Origin: Puniceicoccales bacterium Verruco_02
GTDB lineage: Bacteria > Verrucomicrobiota > Verrucomicrobiia > Opitutales > Oceanipulchritudinaceae
Length of the DNA: 49,104 nucleotides
Direction of reading: 5' to 3'
Assembly: GCA_001604585.1 (NCBI GenBank)
Contig: LVBW01000038.1
Location: 1-49,104 of the forward strand
The notes beneath the pieces were generated by a model, which was not told the origin of the DNA, ran no database searches, and saw only the letters and a list, made by a program, of their open reading frames with translations. Positions 15,848-24,439 of the stretch are shown here, in pieces. Position 1 is the first letter of the stretch; every line of letters begins with the position of its first letter. A program made the position numbers and the translations under genes.

Positions 15848-16909
15848 TTATGCGTACTGCCCAATGTCGGGCTGAGCGGTGTCGCCTTCTTCGTTGAACT
15901 GCGGGGCTTCGAGCCTTATGCCGGATATTCCGGCGCGGCGTGTCAGGCTTGCCCAGCCGTTCTCTATTTCCGCGCGCATTCTGCCCGCGCCGGTTCCAAA
16001 TTTTGCACTGACATGCCTGCCCTGCCAGCGTAGCTGGAGATCTAGGGTTCCCCCTTCAGGCAGGTCTATGGATAGCTTGATACTGCGGCAGCCTTCGTTG
16101 CGCATCTTGTCGAGCTGCTCCATGATGGTGCTGCTTACCTGTTCCATCCGGGCGCTCTGGAGCTGCTGGGCAGCTTCGGCGCTGGAACCGGAGCGGGCCG
16201 CGCCAGAGGCTCCCGTGTCGATGGCTTCAAGGAGAGTCTCTTCACGGCTCTTGTGCCTGTCCTGTCCCTGCTGCTGGCCCTGATTGCCGCAATAGAAAAT
16301 GCCCCCGCGCAGAATCGTCGCATTCTGCGTGTCAGCGCCGCTTTTTGGCGGCTGGGTGCTAGTGAGGCTGTCCTGGCGGTACAACATGTCAGTTGTTGAG
16401 GAAGCAGTTCCTGTGCCGTTGTTGCTGCCAGACTTGTTAAGTGACGCATTATCAGGTGTATGCGTGTTGACGTAACTTGCTCTGGCGGCAAGTGAAGTCC
16501 TGCCTGAAAGGTTCTGAACAATACTTCCGGAAAGCTTTTCCGAGACAGGGCCGGATGCGCTGCCAGCACCTGCCGCACTGCCGGACTGGGCGAGGGAGGA
16601 GGCCTGCCTTGCCTCGGCCGCTCTGGCGTTTTGCGCCTCGCCACAGCCGCTATTCTGGTTGGCCACCCTGCGGGCTGTGTCAACGCCAGCCGTGCTGCGG
16701 TCGCTCTGCATGTGGCGGCCAAGATCGTGGCTTTCCGCAAGGCTGTAAGAGCCGAAGCCGCCCTTGCCGCGCCCCGTGGAGGCGTTGTTGTCTGGCATCA
16801 GGAAGGGGCTGGACGTGTTGGATGTGCCGCGCCCTATGAAGCGGGCAGCGCCTTCACCGATGCCGCCGAGCAGGCTGCCACTGCCCGTTGCCTGTACCGA
16901 CTGCTGCAT
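15848..16909 (-). CDS. fliK: Flagellar hook-length control protein FliK
   Basis: FliK is the secreted molecular ruler that sets hook length and switches export specificity. The 353-residue protein is low-complexity and Ser/Gly/Ala/Asn-rich for its first 230 residues, as ruler regions are. It then has a conserved C-terminal FliK domain: SSTIMEQLDKMRNEGCRSIKLSIDLPEGGTLDLQLRWQGRHVSAKF. The fit of that LxLxPxxLGxLxL-like block, and its place immediately before flgD and flgE, support the call. The N-terminal region cannot be verified by homology, so the ATG at 16909 is the most likely start rather than a certain one. Confidence 0.85.
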   Translation of the reverse strand: MQQSVQATGSGSLLGGIGEGAARFIGRGTSNTSSPFLMPDNNASTGRGKGGFGSYSLAESHDLGRHMQSDRSTAGVDTARRVANQNSGCGEAQNARAAEARQASSLAQSGSAAGAGSASGPVSEKLSGSIVQNLSGRTSLAARASYVNTHTPDNASLNKSGSNNGTGTASSTTDMLYRQDSLTSTQPPKSGADTQNATILRGGIFYCGNQGQQQGQDRHKSREETLLEAIDTGASGAARSGSSAEAAQQLQSARMEQVSSTIMEQLDKMRNEGCRSIKLSIDLPEGGTLDLQLRWQGRHVSAKFGTGAGRMRAEIENGWASLTRRAGISGIRLEAPQFNEEGDTAQPDIGQYA

Positions 16910-16947
16910 GGCTCTTATCGTAGCTTCGTATATGCCCTCTGACGGTT

Positions 16948-16964
16948 GCGGAAATGTTTTCCGC
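16948..16964. repeat. Small perfect inverted repeat upstream of fliK
   Basis: GCGGAAA and TTTCCGC flank three bases, a perfect 7-bp dyad in the 119-bp gap between the MotE-like gene and fliK, 39 bases before the fliK ATG. No U-tract follows on the minus strand. It could be an RNA hairpin that tunes expression within the operon, or chance. Confidence 0.25.
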
Positions 16965-17028
16965 GAAATTTGCCCGCAGAGGCTCTTGCTCCATACAGCG
17001 TTTACCGTGCCTATGGTGAGGCTATCTG

Positions 17029-17664
17029 CTACCTTGGAGCAGCATCCACGCGAAGGCGCTTAAGCTTTTCGAGTATGTTGGCCACGCGCTTCTCGGGCGT
17101 TGTGGCAGTTGGGTCGCTCCCCGCTGGTTGGGCCAGCATCAGCTCCAGTATCGGACCTACGGCATCGGCTTTCATAAGGCCGAGCACCTTTACCACGTCG
17201 TCGTCGCTTTTCTGGTTGAAGAGGGTGACAACGGTCGCAGGCTCCATGTTGTTTATTATGGCCACTTCCTCGCGGATGCGGCGGGCCTCTCCGGCCTTGA
17301 CCTCGATTATGTAGTCGGAAAGTTCTTTGCGCGCTCTTGTTATCTCGTCGCGCAGGCGCTGGTTTTCCTTGCGCTCGCTCTGAATCTGGGCCTCCTGCGC
17401 CGCCACTGCGTCGATGCGTGCCTGAAGGGCCTCGCGCTGGTCGGCCAGATCGCGTATCATCTTGTTGATCTCGCTCGTGCGGAAGCTCCAGTACACGAAC
17501 TGGGTGCGCTCGTGGGCCTCCATCTTGGCAAACTCGTTGTTATGGACGGTGAGAATGCGGGTAAACACCTTCTCGCTTCGCATGAAAAGGACTGCGAGGC
17601 TGACTGCGAATATGGCGACAGAGGCCGCCGTGGTCGCCAGAATTCTGGGTAATGCTCCTGCCAT
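17029..17664 (-). CDS. MotE-like flagellar membrane protein (MgtE-N fold)
   Basis: This 211-residue protein has one N-terminal transmembrane helix at about 8-28 (ILATTAASVAIFAVSLAVLF). A long coiled coil follows at about 60-125 (IRDLADQREALQARIDAVAAQEAQIQ...), then a C-terminal helical domain with MEPATVVTLFNQKSDDDVVKVLGLMKADAVGPILELM. That last part matches the MgtE intracellular N-domain pattern also found in FliG and MotE. MotE-type proteins are stator chaperones in epsilon-proteobacteria and others, and genes of this type often lie between fliJ and fliK. The stator role is inferred from layout and position; motA and motB are not in the window. Confidence 0.7.
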   Translation of the reverse strand: MAGALPRILATTAASVAIFAVSLAVLFMRSEKVFTRILTVHNNEFAKMEAHERTQFVYWSFRTSEINKMIRDLADQREALQARIDAVAAQEAQIQSERKENQRLRDEITRARKELSDYIIEVKAGEARRIREEVAIINNMEPATVVTLFNQKSDDDVVKVLGLMKADAVGPILELMLAQPAGSDPTATTPEKRVANILEKLKRLRVDAAPR

Positions 17665-17677
17665 TGTTTACCGCTTC

Positions 17678-18127
17678 TCAGGCGCTGCGGGCAAGGCCGC
17701 TGCGTGCTATGACAATATCTTCGATTTCAATTTCCTCCTTGCGGAAGCCTTCGGCCAAGTGCTCTTTGTGCTGTTTTTCCCGCAGGTGTTCAAGTATCTC
17801 TTTCTGACGTTTGCGGTCGAGGAATTCCGCCAGTTTGCGCTCTTTGACCTGTTCTGCTTCTTCGAGTAGCTTGTTCCGTCTGGCCAATTCCAAGCGGGAC
17901 TCGTCCAGCGCCTTCATGTAGGCGTGGCGCATGGAGGCAGAAAAGCGTCCCTCGCCGTCGGCACCGATGAGGCGTTCGAGGTCTTCGCTACGGCGGCTTG
18001 CCGAGAGCACGTCCGCACGCTTGTCGGCGCAGTCGCGCACGCTGATGGCATAGGCTTCGAGGGCCTGTTCCTGTTTGAGACCGCGCAGGGTGAGTATTGC
18101 CTGAAGAGGGAATTGAAACTTTTTCAT
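17678..18127 (-). CDS. fliJ: Flagellar export protein FliJ
   Basis: FliJ is the coiled-coil stalk of the flagellar export ATPase that inserts into the FliI hexamer and contacts FlhA. The 149 residues start MKKFQFPLQAILTLRGLKQEQALEAYA, the typical FliJ opening (F-x-F-x-LQ-x-LL-x-LR), and are almost wholly alpha-helical and highly charged throughout, fitting a two-helix hairpin. Length matches E. coli FliJ (147). It lies 41 bp downstream of fliI. Sequence is low in specific motifs, but N-terminus plus position make the call secure. Confidence 0.9.
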   Translation of the reverse strand: MKKFQFPLQAILTLRGLKQEQALEAYAISVRDCADKRADVLSASRRSEDLERLIGADGEGRFSASMRHAYMKALDESRLELARRNKLLEEAEQVKERKLAEFLDRKRQKEILEHLREKQHKEHLAEGFRKEEIEIEDIVIARSGLARSA

Positions 18128-18168
18128 GCCTTTGGTCCTCTCTGTTTCTATGGAGTGTGGAGCATGTT

Positions 18169-19494
18169 TCAGGCCATAGCCTTGGACAGCATGGCAAAGC
18201 TTTGGTCGCGTTTGAAAAGTTCGTTCGATTTCTGCCGCAAAAACTGGGCAATCGGCTCGTTTTTGTCGATTGCTCGGTCGAGGCGGGCGTTCGTGCCCCG
18301 TGGATATGCACCGATGTTTATGAGGTCCTCGTTTTTCCGGTACAGGGCCATTAGGTCACGCGCGGCGGAAACAATTTCCAGTTGCTTCTCGTTGCACACG
18401 CTGCGGGATAGACGGCTCACGCTCTGGAGCACGTCCACGGCGGGGTAGTGGTTGGCCTGCGCCAGGGTGCGTGAAAGCACGATATGCCCGTCGAGAATGC
18501 CGCGCACAGCGTCCGCAACCGGTTCGTTCATATCGTCGCCCTCAACGAGCACAGTGTAAATTGCAGTGATGGAGCCCGCCTCGCCCATGCCTGTACGCTC
18601 CAATAGGCGGGGCAGGAGGCTGAACACGCTGGGCGTGTAGCCGCGGGAAGTTGGCGGCTCGCCAATGGCAAGGCCTATCTCGCGCTGTGCCATGCAGAAG
18701 CGCGTCAGGCTGTCCATCATGAGCAGGGCCTTGGCCCCGGCGTCGCGAAAGCTTTCGGCTATGGCTGTGGCCATAAGCGCCGCGCGAAGGCGCAGCGGGG
18801 CAGGCTGGTCGGATGTGGAGACTACGACGATGCTCCGCTTCATGCCCTCGGGGCCGAGGTCGTTTTCGATGAATTCGCGTAGCTCGCGCCCGCGTTCGCC
18901 AACTAGCGAGAGCACGTTCACATCGCTGTCCGCCCCTCGCGCTATCATGCCAAGGAGGGTCGATTTGCCTACGCCAGAGCCTGCGAATATGCCCACGCGC
19001 TGGCCCGTGCCAAGGGGGGTGAAGGTATCAATGCTGCGAACTCCCGTGGAGAAGCCTTCCTTGATGGGGACTCTCAGCATGGGGTTTGGCGCCGGGCGGT
19101 TGAGTCCTCCAGCGGCGTATTCGGCACGTATCGGCCCCTTGCCGTCTATCGGGCGGCCAAGTCCGTCAATTACGCGGCCTATCAGGTTGCGCCCGGTGGG
19201 GACGCTGTTTGCCTGTGCAGCGGCGCGCACCTCGCAGCCGGGATGTATCTCGTGGATAGGCTCCAAGGGCATGAGCAGCACCCTGTTGTCGCGAAAGCCG
19301 ACCACCTCCGCCGTTGCGATGCCAGCACTGTTGTTGGAAAATAGCTCGCAGATTTCGCCAAGTGCCACTTCCGGTCCCTCGCTCTCGATGATGAGGCCCG
19401 TCACCTGCCGTACGTGGCCAATCTTGTCCGCCACGCGTACATTCTGAACGCGGCGGCGCATCCAGTCCACATTGTCGCTGAAGCGGTTGGTCAC
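18169..19494 (-). CDS. fliI: Flagellum-specific export ATPase FliI
   Basis: FliI is the hexameric ATPase that unfolds and delivers export substrates to the flagellar gate. The 441 residues resemble F1-beta. An N-terminal beta-barrel comes first, then Walker A AGSGVGKSTLLGMIARGA at about 170-187, Walker B ALLMMDSLTRFCMAQREIGLA, the segment GEPPTSRGYTPSVFSLLPRLLERTG typical of type III ATPases, and a C-terminal helical bundle. The ATG at 19494 overlaps the fliH stop by 4 bases, implying coupled translation. No anomalies were seen. Confidence 0.97.
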   Translation of the reverse strand: MTNRFSDNVDWMRRRVQNVRVADKIGHVRQVTGLIIESEGPEVALGEICELFSNNSAGIATAEVVGFRDNRVLLMPLEPIHEIHPGCEVRAAAQANSVPTGRNLIGRVIDGLGRPIDGKGPIRAEYAAGGLNRPAPNPMLRVPIKEGFSTGVRSIDTFTPLGTGQRVGIFAGSGVGKSTLLGMIARGADSDVNVLSLVGERGRELREFIENDLGPEGMKRSIVVVSTSDQPAPLRLRAALMATAIAESFRDAGAKALLMMDSLTRFCMAQREIGLAIGEPPTSRGYTPSVFSLLPRLLERTGMGEAGSITAIYTVLVEGDDMNEPVADAVRGILDGHIVLSRTLAQANHYPAVDVLQSVSRLSRSVCNEKQLEIVSAARDLMALYRKNEDLINIGAYPRGTNARLDRAIDKNEPIAQFLRQKSNELFKRDQSFAMLSKAMA

Positions 19495-20081
19495 TGGTGT
19501 GCCTTCTTTATCTCGCCCTCCACACGGCGGATTTTTGTCCGTATGCGCGAGTCAATTATGCCAAAGCGGCTCTGAATTAGTACGTCGCCGCTCGAAAGCT
19601 CTGCGTCGGCTTCGATGCGTAGGTCCGGGTAACGATCGTGGAAAGATTCGTGCTCCTGAAGCAGGGCGCTGTCCCGCTTTGAGAGGCGAAGGACGAGCTT
19701 CTCGTCCCCGCTGCCCACCTGAGCGAGCGCCGCATCTATGGCGCGCAATACTGCCGGGCGGTCCAGTTCGAGGCCCTCCCAGATTTTGTCCACGATGGCC
19801 AGCACAAGATCCGGGAGCTGTTCGTTGAAATCCTCAGACAGCTCTGCGTAACGCTTCTGTATCGAGGCGAGCACCTCGTCCTGAAGCTGTGCCATATCCC
19901 TCCGCGCCTGCATGATCTGCCGCTGGCAGACGGTTTCGGCGTCGGCGCGGCCCTGTTCGTAAGCCTTACGCTTGTCCGCATCGGCGTCGGCCGCCTGTAC
20001 AGGCTCCGGCCCGTAGTAGGCCACGTGCATACCCACAATTGGCTTGCGCAGGTGTATTCTCCCGTTTCCTTCTCCGGTCAT
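19491..20081 (-). CDS. fliH: Flagellar assembly protein FliH
   Basis: FliH dimerises, binds FliI and tethers it to FliN at the C ring. The 196 residues have a variable N-terminus, a charged helical stalk at about 40-95 (KRKAYEQGRADAETVCQRQIMQARRDM) and a C-terminal V-ATPase-E-like domain. That domain shows LVLAIVDKIWEGLELDRPAVLRAIDAAL, LRLSKRDSALLQEH and the signature SSGDVLIQSRFGIIDSRIRTKI. The stalk lacks the long GxxxG repeats found in many FliH proteins. It overlaps fliI by 4 bases and follows fliG after 39 bp. Confidence 0.92.
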   Translation of the reverse strand: MTGEGNGRIHLRKPIVGMHVAYYGPEPVQAADADADKRKAYEQGRADAETVCQRQIMQARRDMAQLQDEVLASIQKRYAELSEDFNEQLPDLVLAIVDKIWEGLELDRPAVLRAIDAALAQVGSGDEKLVLRLSKRDSALLQEHESFHDRYPDLRIEADAELSSGDVLIQSRFGIIDSRIRTKIRRVEGEIKKAHQ

Positions 20082-20120
20082 GGGTGCTCTTACTAGTCTT
20101 TGGTGTTGTGGGAGAAAATC

Positions 20121-21155
20121 TTACATCAGCCTGTCGCCGCCGCCGCCAGTATCGAGCGAAATCTCGCCCTCTTCCTCCAGTCGGCGTACCACCTGAATGA
20201 TGCGGTCCTGTGCGGCTTCGACTTCCTTCAGGCGCACCGGCCCGAGCATTTCCATTTCCTCCTTGATGGACTCTGCGGCGCGCTTTGACACGCTCTTGAG
20301 TATCATCTCCTGGAGGTTGGCGTTGGCGCTCTTCATGGCGACCACTAGGTCGCTCATCTCCAGCTCGCGGGTTACGCGCTGCAAATCGCTGATTTCCAGA
20401 CGCACAAGGTCCTCGAAGCTGAACATCTTGCGGCGTATCTGCATACCGAGCTGCGGGTTGCGCTCTTCGAGTTTCACGAGCAGGGTCTTGCTCGTCTCCT
20501 TGTCCATAAGGTTCAAAAGGTCCGCCACGCTGCGCACTCCGCCAGAGGAATGCATCGTGGGCTTGTGCTTGGTGTCAAAATGCTTCTTCAGGCAGCCGAC
20601 AACGCGCCCCACGTGTTCCAGGCTTGTGAACTCCATCGCGCCGATTCGCTCGACCACCTCTTCGCCCACTTCGGGCGAGAGCATTGAGATTAGCGAGGCG
20701 GCTTTTTCGTGCGAAAGGTGGCTGGTTATGAAGGCGATTGTCTGGGGCTGCTCTCCGCGTATCAGATTGTTGATCTGGCGCGGCTCCATGTCGGAGATTT
20801 CTTGAATGACCTCCATCGAGTTGCCAACGGGCGCAATGCGAGAGAGCAGGTTGGCCGCCTTGTAATCGCCCTTGGCCAGCTCCAGCGCGCGCTGCGCAAA
20901 GCGGGCACCGCCCAGTATAGCCCCAAGGCTGCCGGATATTATGTTCGAGAATTCGTCAACGACCTTGCGCTGGGTGTCCTCGTCGATGATGGAGAAGTGG
21001 CTTATCTCGCGGCAGATGGCCTCTATCTCGGCGTCTTCGAAGCCCTTCAACAGCTCGGAAGAAACTTCCGGTCCGATGACGACCAGGAACAGGGCCAGTT
21101 TCTGGACCTTGTTCAGGTTCTCGTAGTCGATTTTTTCTATGGCGATGTCGGCCAT
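20121..21155 (-). CDS. fliG: Flagellar motor switch protein FliG
   Basis: FliG couples the MS ring (FliF) to the C ring and receives torque from MotA. The 344 residues hold the N-terminal FliF-binding domain (KVQKLALFLVVIGPEVSSELLKGF), the middle domain and the C-terminal torque domain with alternating charged residues (ELSDLV-like EMSDLVVAMKSANANLQEMILKSVSKRAAESIKEEMEMLGPVR). The middle-domain EHPQ motif that contacts FliM reads EQPQ at 135-138 (GEQPQTIAFITSHL), a mild variant. It precedes fliH and follows fliF by 24 bp. Confidence 0.96.
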   Translation of the reverse strand: MADIAIEKIDYENLNKVQKLALFLVVIGPEVSSELLKGFEDAEIEAICREISHFSIIDEDTQRKVVDEFSNIISGSLGAILGGARFAQRALELAKGDYKAANLLSRIAPVGNSMEVIQEISDMEPRQINNLIRGEQPQTIAFITSHLSHEKAASLISMLSPEVGEEVVERIGAMEFTSLEHVGRVVGCLKKHFDTKHKPTMHSSGGVRSVADLLNLMDKETSKTLLVKLEERNPQLGMQIRRKMFSFEDLVRLEISDLQRVTRELEMSDLVVAMKSANANLQEMILKSVSKRAAESIKEEMEMLGPVRLKEVEAAQDRIIQVVRRLEEEGEISLDTGGGGDRLM

Positions 21156-21179
21156 TTGCGTCCCCTTGCGCTCGTTAGT

Positions 21180-22760
21180 TTACTTCTTGTTGTTGCCGCT
21201 TTCCAGTGCCCAGTTGCGAAGGGCTGTGGAAACATTTTCCGGCTTCTCGCGGATTAGCTCGTTGAGCAGTTCCGGGGTAAGGCGCGGTACTGCATCGGTG
21301 CCCTTCTTGCCGGAGGGGCTTTCTTCGTCCATTATTTCCAGCGTGTAAGGCTCGGGCTTGTGCTTTTTGAGTATGCGCAGGAACACCAAGAATATGATGG
21401 CGGCAAGGCCGACTACGACATAATTGCGCAGCATCTCGGCCCAGGAGAAAAGCTTCTGCACGGTATCCGGCTCCTCGAAGGCGACGGAGTCGGTCACGGG
21501 GGCAAAGTCCGCCTCGGCCACGGTTACGAGCGGAGTCTGTGCGCCGCGGGTCTCGTCCACGCCTATGGACTGGACGATCATCTGGCGAATCTGCTCCAAC
21601 TCTGCGGCGCTGCGCGGGTTTTCCTGTCTCTGGGCGCCTTCGCCCGTGTAGCGGCGGGCCACGAACACCGCGGCTGTGACGCGGCGGACGCTGCCGGGAG
21701 CCTTTACGGTCTCTGTGCGGCTAAGGCTTATTTCGTAATTTACGGTCCTGTTCTTTCTGCTTTCCTCACTGCTTGTGCTTGGCTCGCTGTTGGCAGCGGT
21801 CGTGTTTTCAAGCCCCGGAGTGTTGGCATTTGTGCCCACAGCGGCACCGGCATTGGTGCGCAGCTCTCGGGAACGGTTCACTTCGTCTGTCTGTGTCTGG
21901 TTGCGCACCACCTGCCCGTTGGGATCGTAGATCTCCTGGGTCAGGGTGGTGGCCTCGGTGTCCAGCTCGACAGAGACGCGGGCCACAACATTCTGCGGGC
22001 CTACGATTCTGGCGAGCATGGTTTCCACCTTGCGGGTGAAGTAGTCTTCGAGGCTTTTGCGGAACTTGAACTGTCCCGAAGCCGCCCCCACGACCTGATC
22101 CTGGGCAAGATCCTGCGAAAGGGCCTTGCCGTTGGCATCGACCACCACCACGTCGTTGGGCGAAAGACCCTCGACGCTGTTTGCGACAAGGAAGCGGATG
22201 GAGTTGACCGCGTCCTCGTCAATGGTCTTGCCCCCGGTGTCGATCATTACCGAGGCGGTCGCACGGGCCGGCTCGTTATTGACCATCAGGCGGTTCTGTG
22301 GGATGACAATCATCACCCTGGCGCTGCGCACGCCGCGCAGCTGCGTTATAGTCCGCTGCAATTCTCCCTGCATCGCGCGGTTGTAGTTGGTACGCTGAAC
22401 AAAGTCGCTTACGCCAAAGTTTGTGCGGTCAAATATTTCGTAACCGATGGAGCCGCCGTTGGGTATGCCCCGGCTGGCCATGTCCATGCGGATTTTGTAA
22501 ACGTTGTCCTTTGAGACGAATATCGAGCTGCCGTTGCGAATCTCGTAGCCGATGGCCTGCTCGTCCAGTGCCTGCACTACGTCGGACATGTCCTTGCCGT
22601 CCAGCCCTCCGTATAGGAGGACCATCTGCGGCTTGCCCGACCACATGAGCAGGGCGGCCATGCCCGCCACCACCAGCACGGCGGACAGGCTGAGCGATAC
22701 CTTCTGGTTGATGCCCAGTTCGTTCCAGAATTTGGCCAACTGCTTTGCGATGCCGTTCAT
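21180..22760 (-). CDS. fliF: Flagellar MS-ring protein FliF
   Basis: FliF builds the MS ring, the first flagellar structure in the inner membrane. The 526 residues have an N-terminal transmembrane helix (VSLSLSAVLVVAGMAALLMW), then ring-building motifs including LLYGGLDGKDMSDVVQALDEQAIGYEI and RTNYNRAMQGELQRTITQLRGVRSARVMIVIPQ. Further features are VEGLSPNDVVVVDANG, a periplasmic Asn/Thr/Ser-rich loop, a second transmembrane helix near 440 (YVVVGLAAIIFLVFLRIL) and the C-terminal FliG-binding tail LLNELIREKPENVSTALRNWAL. All parts are in order and the length is normal. Confidence 0.96.
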   Translation of the reverse strand: MNGIAKQLAKFWNELGINQKVSLSLSAVLVVAGMAALLMWSGKPQMVLLYGGLDGKDMSDVVQALDEQAIGYEIRNGSSIFVSKDNVYKIRMDMASRGIPNGGSIGYEIFDRTNFGVSDFVQRTNYNRAMQGELQRTITQLRGVRSARVMIVIPQNRLMVNNEPARATASVMIDTGGKTIDEDAVNSIRFLVANSVEGLSPNDVVVVDANGKALSQDLAQDQVVGAASGQFKFRKSLEDYFTRKVETMLARIVGPQNVVARVSVELDTEATTLTQEIYDPNGQVVRNQTQTDEVNRSRELRTNAGAAVGTNANTPGLENTTAANSEPSTSSEESRKNRTVNYEISLSRTETVKAPGSVRRVTAAVFVARRYTGEGAQRQENPRSAAELEQIRQMIVQSIGVDETRGAQTPLVTVAEADFAPVTDSVAFEEPDTVQKLFSWAEMLRNYVVVGLAAIIFLVFLRILKKHKPEPYTLEIMDEESPSGKKGTDAVPRLTPELLNELIREKPENVSTALRNWALESGNNKK

Positions 22761-22806
22761 AGTGTGGAAATGTGTTTGTGGCTAATAGTTTGCGGACGCT
22801 TTTGAA

Positions 22807-23334
22807 CTAGGCCTGTATGCGCGAAAGTTCCTTGTAGGATTCGACCAGCTTGTTTCGTACCTGTACGAGCAGGTCGAACGAAATACTGGCCTCCTGCATG
22901 GCGATCATGGCCTGATGAATGTTGTCGCTCTTGCCCAGCATCAGGTCGCTGGCGGCCTGTTCGGATGCCTTGCTCTTGGCATCCACGCTGTCCACAAAGC
23001 CCGTTAGCATCGAGGCAAAGCTCGGGGCCTCGCGCCCGCCCATGCCTACGTCGGCAAACACGCTGCGAGAGTTTTCCCCTATCTTTTCCGGGGTGGCGCC
23101 CATTCTGTCCACCTGGTTCTTTACCGCCTTTTGGAGATTTTCGACGCTGAAGTTGCCCAATAGCTTGCTCGCGTCCACGCCCTTGGTGCCGCTTTCTCCG
23201 CCGAGGGTCTTGGCAATGTCGGCCATGCTCTGCGCGTTGCCGAGCTTGTCGATTTCTCCTGTGATGTTGGACATGGAGCGGTTGCCCCCGAAGAAGGAGC
23301 CGCCCATTCCCTGTATGGAGCTAAGTAGTGACAT
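22807..23334 (-). CDS. fliE: Flagellar rod-MS-ring junction protein FliE, N-terminally extended
   Basis: FliE joins the MS ring to the proximal rod. The conserved FliE domain occupies the C-terminal half: SFASMLTGFVDSVDAKSKASEQAASDLMLGKSDNIHQAMIAMQEASISFDLLVQVRNKLVESYKELSRIQ, which is diagnostic. At 175 residues the protein is about 70 longer than E. coli FliE (104). The extra N-terminal part is Gly/Ser/Lys-rich without a recognisable domain. The ATG at 23334 has AAAGG upstream. Position between flgC and fliF is standard. Confidence 0.92.
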   Translation of the reverse strand: MSLLSSIQGMGGSFFGGNRSMSNITGEIDKLGNAQSMADIAKTLGGESGTKGVDASKLLGNFSVENLQKAVKNQVDRMGATPEKIGENSRSVFADVGMGGREAPSFASMLTGFVDSVDAKSKASEQAASDLMLGKSDNIHQAMIAMQEASISFDLLVQVRNKLVESYKELSRIQA

Positions 23335-23402
23335 TGCCTTTGGCCTTTCGCTTTATGTAAGTGTTTTTCAGTTCAAGAAAAGTGCTTCGCCGGGCTTTGT
23401 GC

Positions 23403-23834
23403 CTAGCTCTTGGTGCCCAGTGTGAGGGCCGTCTTGGCAATCTGGCGGGAGGTGCGCGCCACCTGGAGGTTGGCCTCGTAGGCGCGCGATGACACTATTA
23501 GGTCAACCATCTCGCGGGAGCTTTCCACGTTGGGCATCAGGACCATGCCGCGTTCGTCAGCGTCCGGGTGCTCGGGGTTGTACACCGTCTTGCCAGGTGT
23601 GTCGTCTCTGCGGATGTTGCTTATGCGCACGGCGCTGCTTGCGCCTGTTTTGTCCGTTGAACCCTGCTGCCCAAGCATCACCGATTCGAAGCTGACGATT
23701 TTGCGCTGATAGGGGCCGCCTTCTGGCGTCTTGGTCGTGAAGGCATTGGCGATGTTCTCGGCCACGATGTTCATGCGCGTGCGTTCCGCTTCGAGGGCGG
23801 AGGCAGTGGCCTGTAGTCCGGGCATCAGGTTCAT
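23403..23834 (-). CDS. flgC: Flagellar proximal rod protein FlgC
   Basis: FlgC is a proximal rod subunit. The 143 residues show the rod-protein N-terminus (GLQATASALEAERTRMNIVAENIANAFT, with the NIAN motif), a short central part (YQRKIVSFESVM) and the characteristic FlgC stretch NPEHPDADERGMVLMPNVESSREMVDLIVSSRAYEANLQVARTSRQIAKTAL at the C-terminus. Length matches E. coli FlgC (134). It follows flgB by 49 bp and precedes fliE by 68 bp. Confidence 0.95.
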   Translation of the reverse strand: MNLMPGLQATASALEAERTRMNIVAENIANAFTTKTPEGGPYQRKIVSFESVMLGQQGSTDKTGASSAVRISNIRRDDTPGKTVYNPEHPDADERGMVLMPNVESSREMVDLIVSSRAYEANLQVARTSRQIAKTALTLGTKS

Positions 23835-23883
23835 CGTTCTATTCCTTGCGTATCAGCTTGTTAAAGAGTGCGAAGCTATCTAC

Positions 23884-24267
23884 CTACACCTGCGTGCTAA
23901 TGGCGGTGCGCAGTAGCTGGTAGTCGTGGTTCATGTAGCGGGTGATATACTCGTATTCCAACTCGTTGCGGTTGATTTCCATCAGCTCTCTGTCCATCTC
24001 CACATTGTTGCCGTCGCAGCGCGAGCTGGGGGTTGCAAGGTCAATGCCCACAACTGGGGTGATGGCCTTTATACTTTGAGCTGAGCCGCTGCGCATGGCC
24101 TTGGAGAGCTGATCCTGAAAGCTGGCGCTAGACACATCCATGCGCTTGTAGCCTGGCACCTCGATATTGGCCAGATTTCCGGCCAGTGCCTCGTGGCGCA
24201 ACGCGTTGTAATCAAGCATCTTGCACGCGGCCTGATAGTTGCTGTTGCTGAATATGCCTTCGATCAT
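23884..24267 (-). CDS. flgB: Flagellar proximal rod protein FlgB, first gene of the operon
   Basis: FlgB is the most proximal rod subunit. From the ATG at 24267 the 127 residues begin MIEGIFSNSNYQAACKMLDYNALRHEALAGNLANIEVPGYKRMDV, a textbook FlgB N-terminus with NLAN motif, and end with ELEYEYITRYMNHDYQLLRTAIST. A frame continuing to 24351 adds 28 residues unlike any rod protein and is rejected. No Shine-Dalgarno-like site precedes the ATG. It heads a 13-kb unidirectional operon, so control of its upstream region governs the whole cluster. Confidence 0.93.
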   Translation of the reverse strand: MIEGIFSNSNYQAACKMLDYNALRHEALAGNLANIEVPGYKRMDVSSASFQDQLSKAMRSGSAQSIKAITPVVGIDLATPSSRCDGNNVEMDRELMEINRNELEYEYITRYMNHDYQLLRTAISTQV

Positions 24268-24278
24268 GCCAGATGAGC

Positions 24279-24294
24279 AGCAGGGGGCGTGCCA
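24279..24294 (-). promoter_or_regulatory. Sigma-54-like -24/-12 motif directly before flgB (weak)
   Basis: The minus strand reads TGGCACGCCCCCTGCT, with GG and GC separated by exactly 10 bases as sigma-54 promoters require; the -12 half is CTGCT rather than TTGCA. Predicted initiation would fall at about the flgB ATG, giving an almost leaderless mRNA, which agrees with the missing Shine-Dalgarno sequence but also makes a chance match possible. Confidence 0.2.
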
Positions 24295-24439
24295 CGTTTG
24301 TAAAAGAATTGCGTAAGTAGCAGGCAATGCGGAACTTGTGAGAATGGTCATTTTTTTCTGCCCAAGTATGCGGAAAGCTTTTCCTCCGCACTTAAGGAAT
24401 ATTTCGAACCTATTTCATGCGTTGGCATACGCTTTCTGT

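Noticed and set aside
21360-22514. 384-codon plus-strand open frame opposite fliF
   Set aside because: It is antisense to a full-length FliF with all motifs; the composition is typical of a high-GC antisense frame.
24369-24390. TGCGGA/TCCGCA 6-bp inverted repeat upstream of flgB
   Set aside because: The stem is short with a 10-base spacer and no clear relation to a promoter; it is weaker than the nearby 29-bp dyad.
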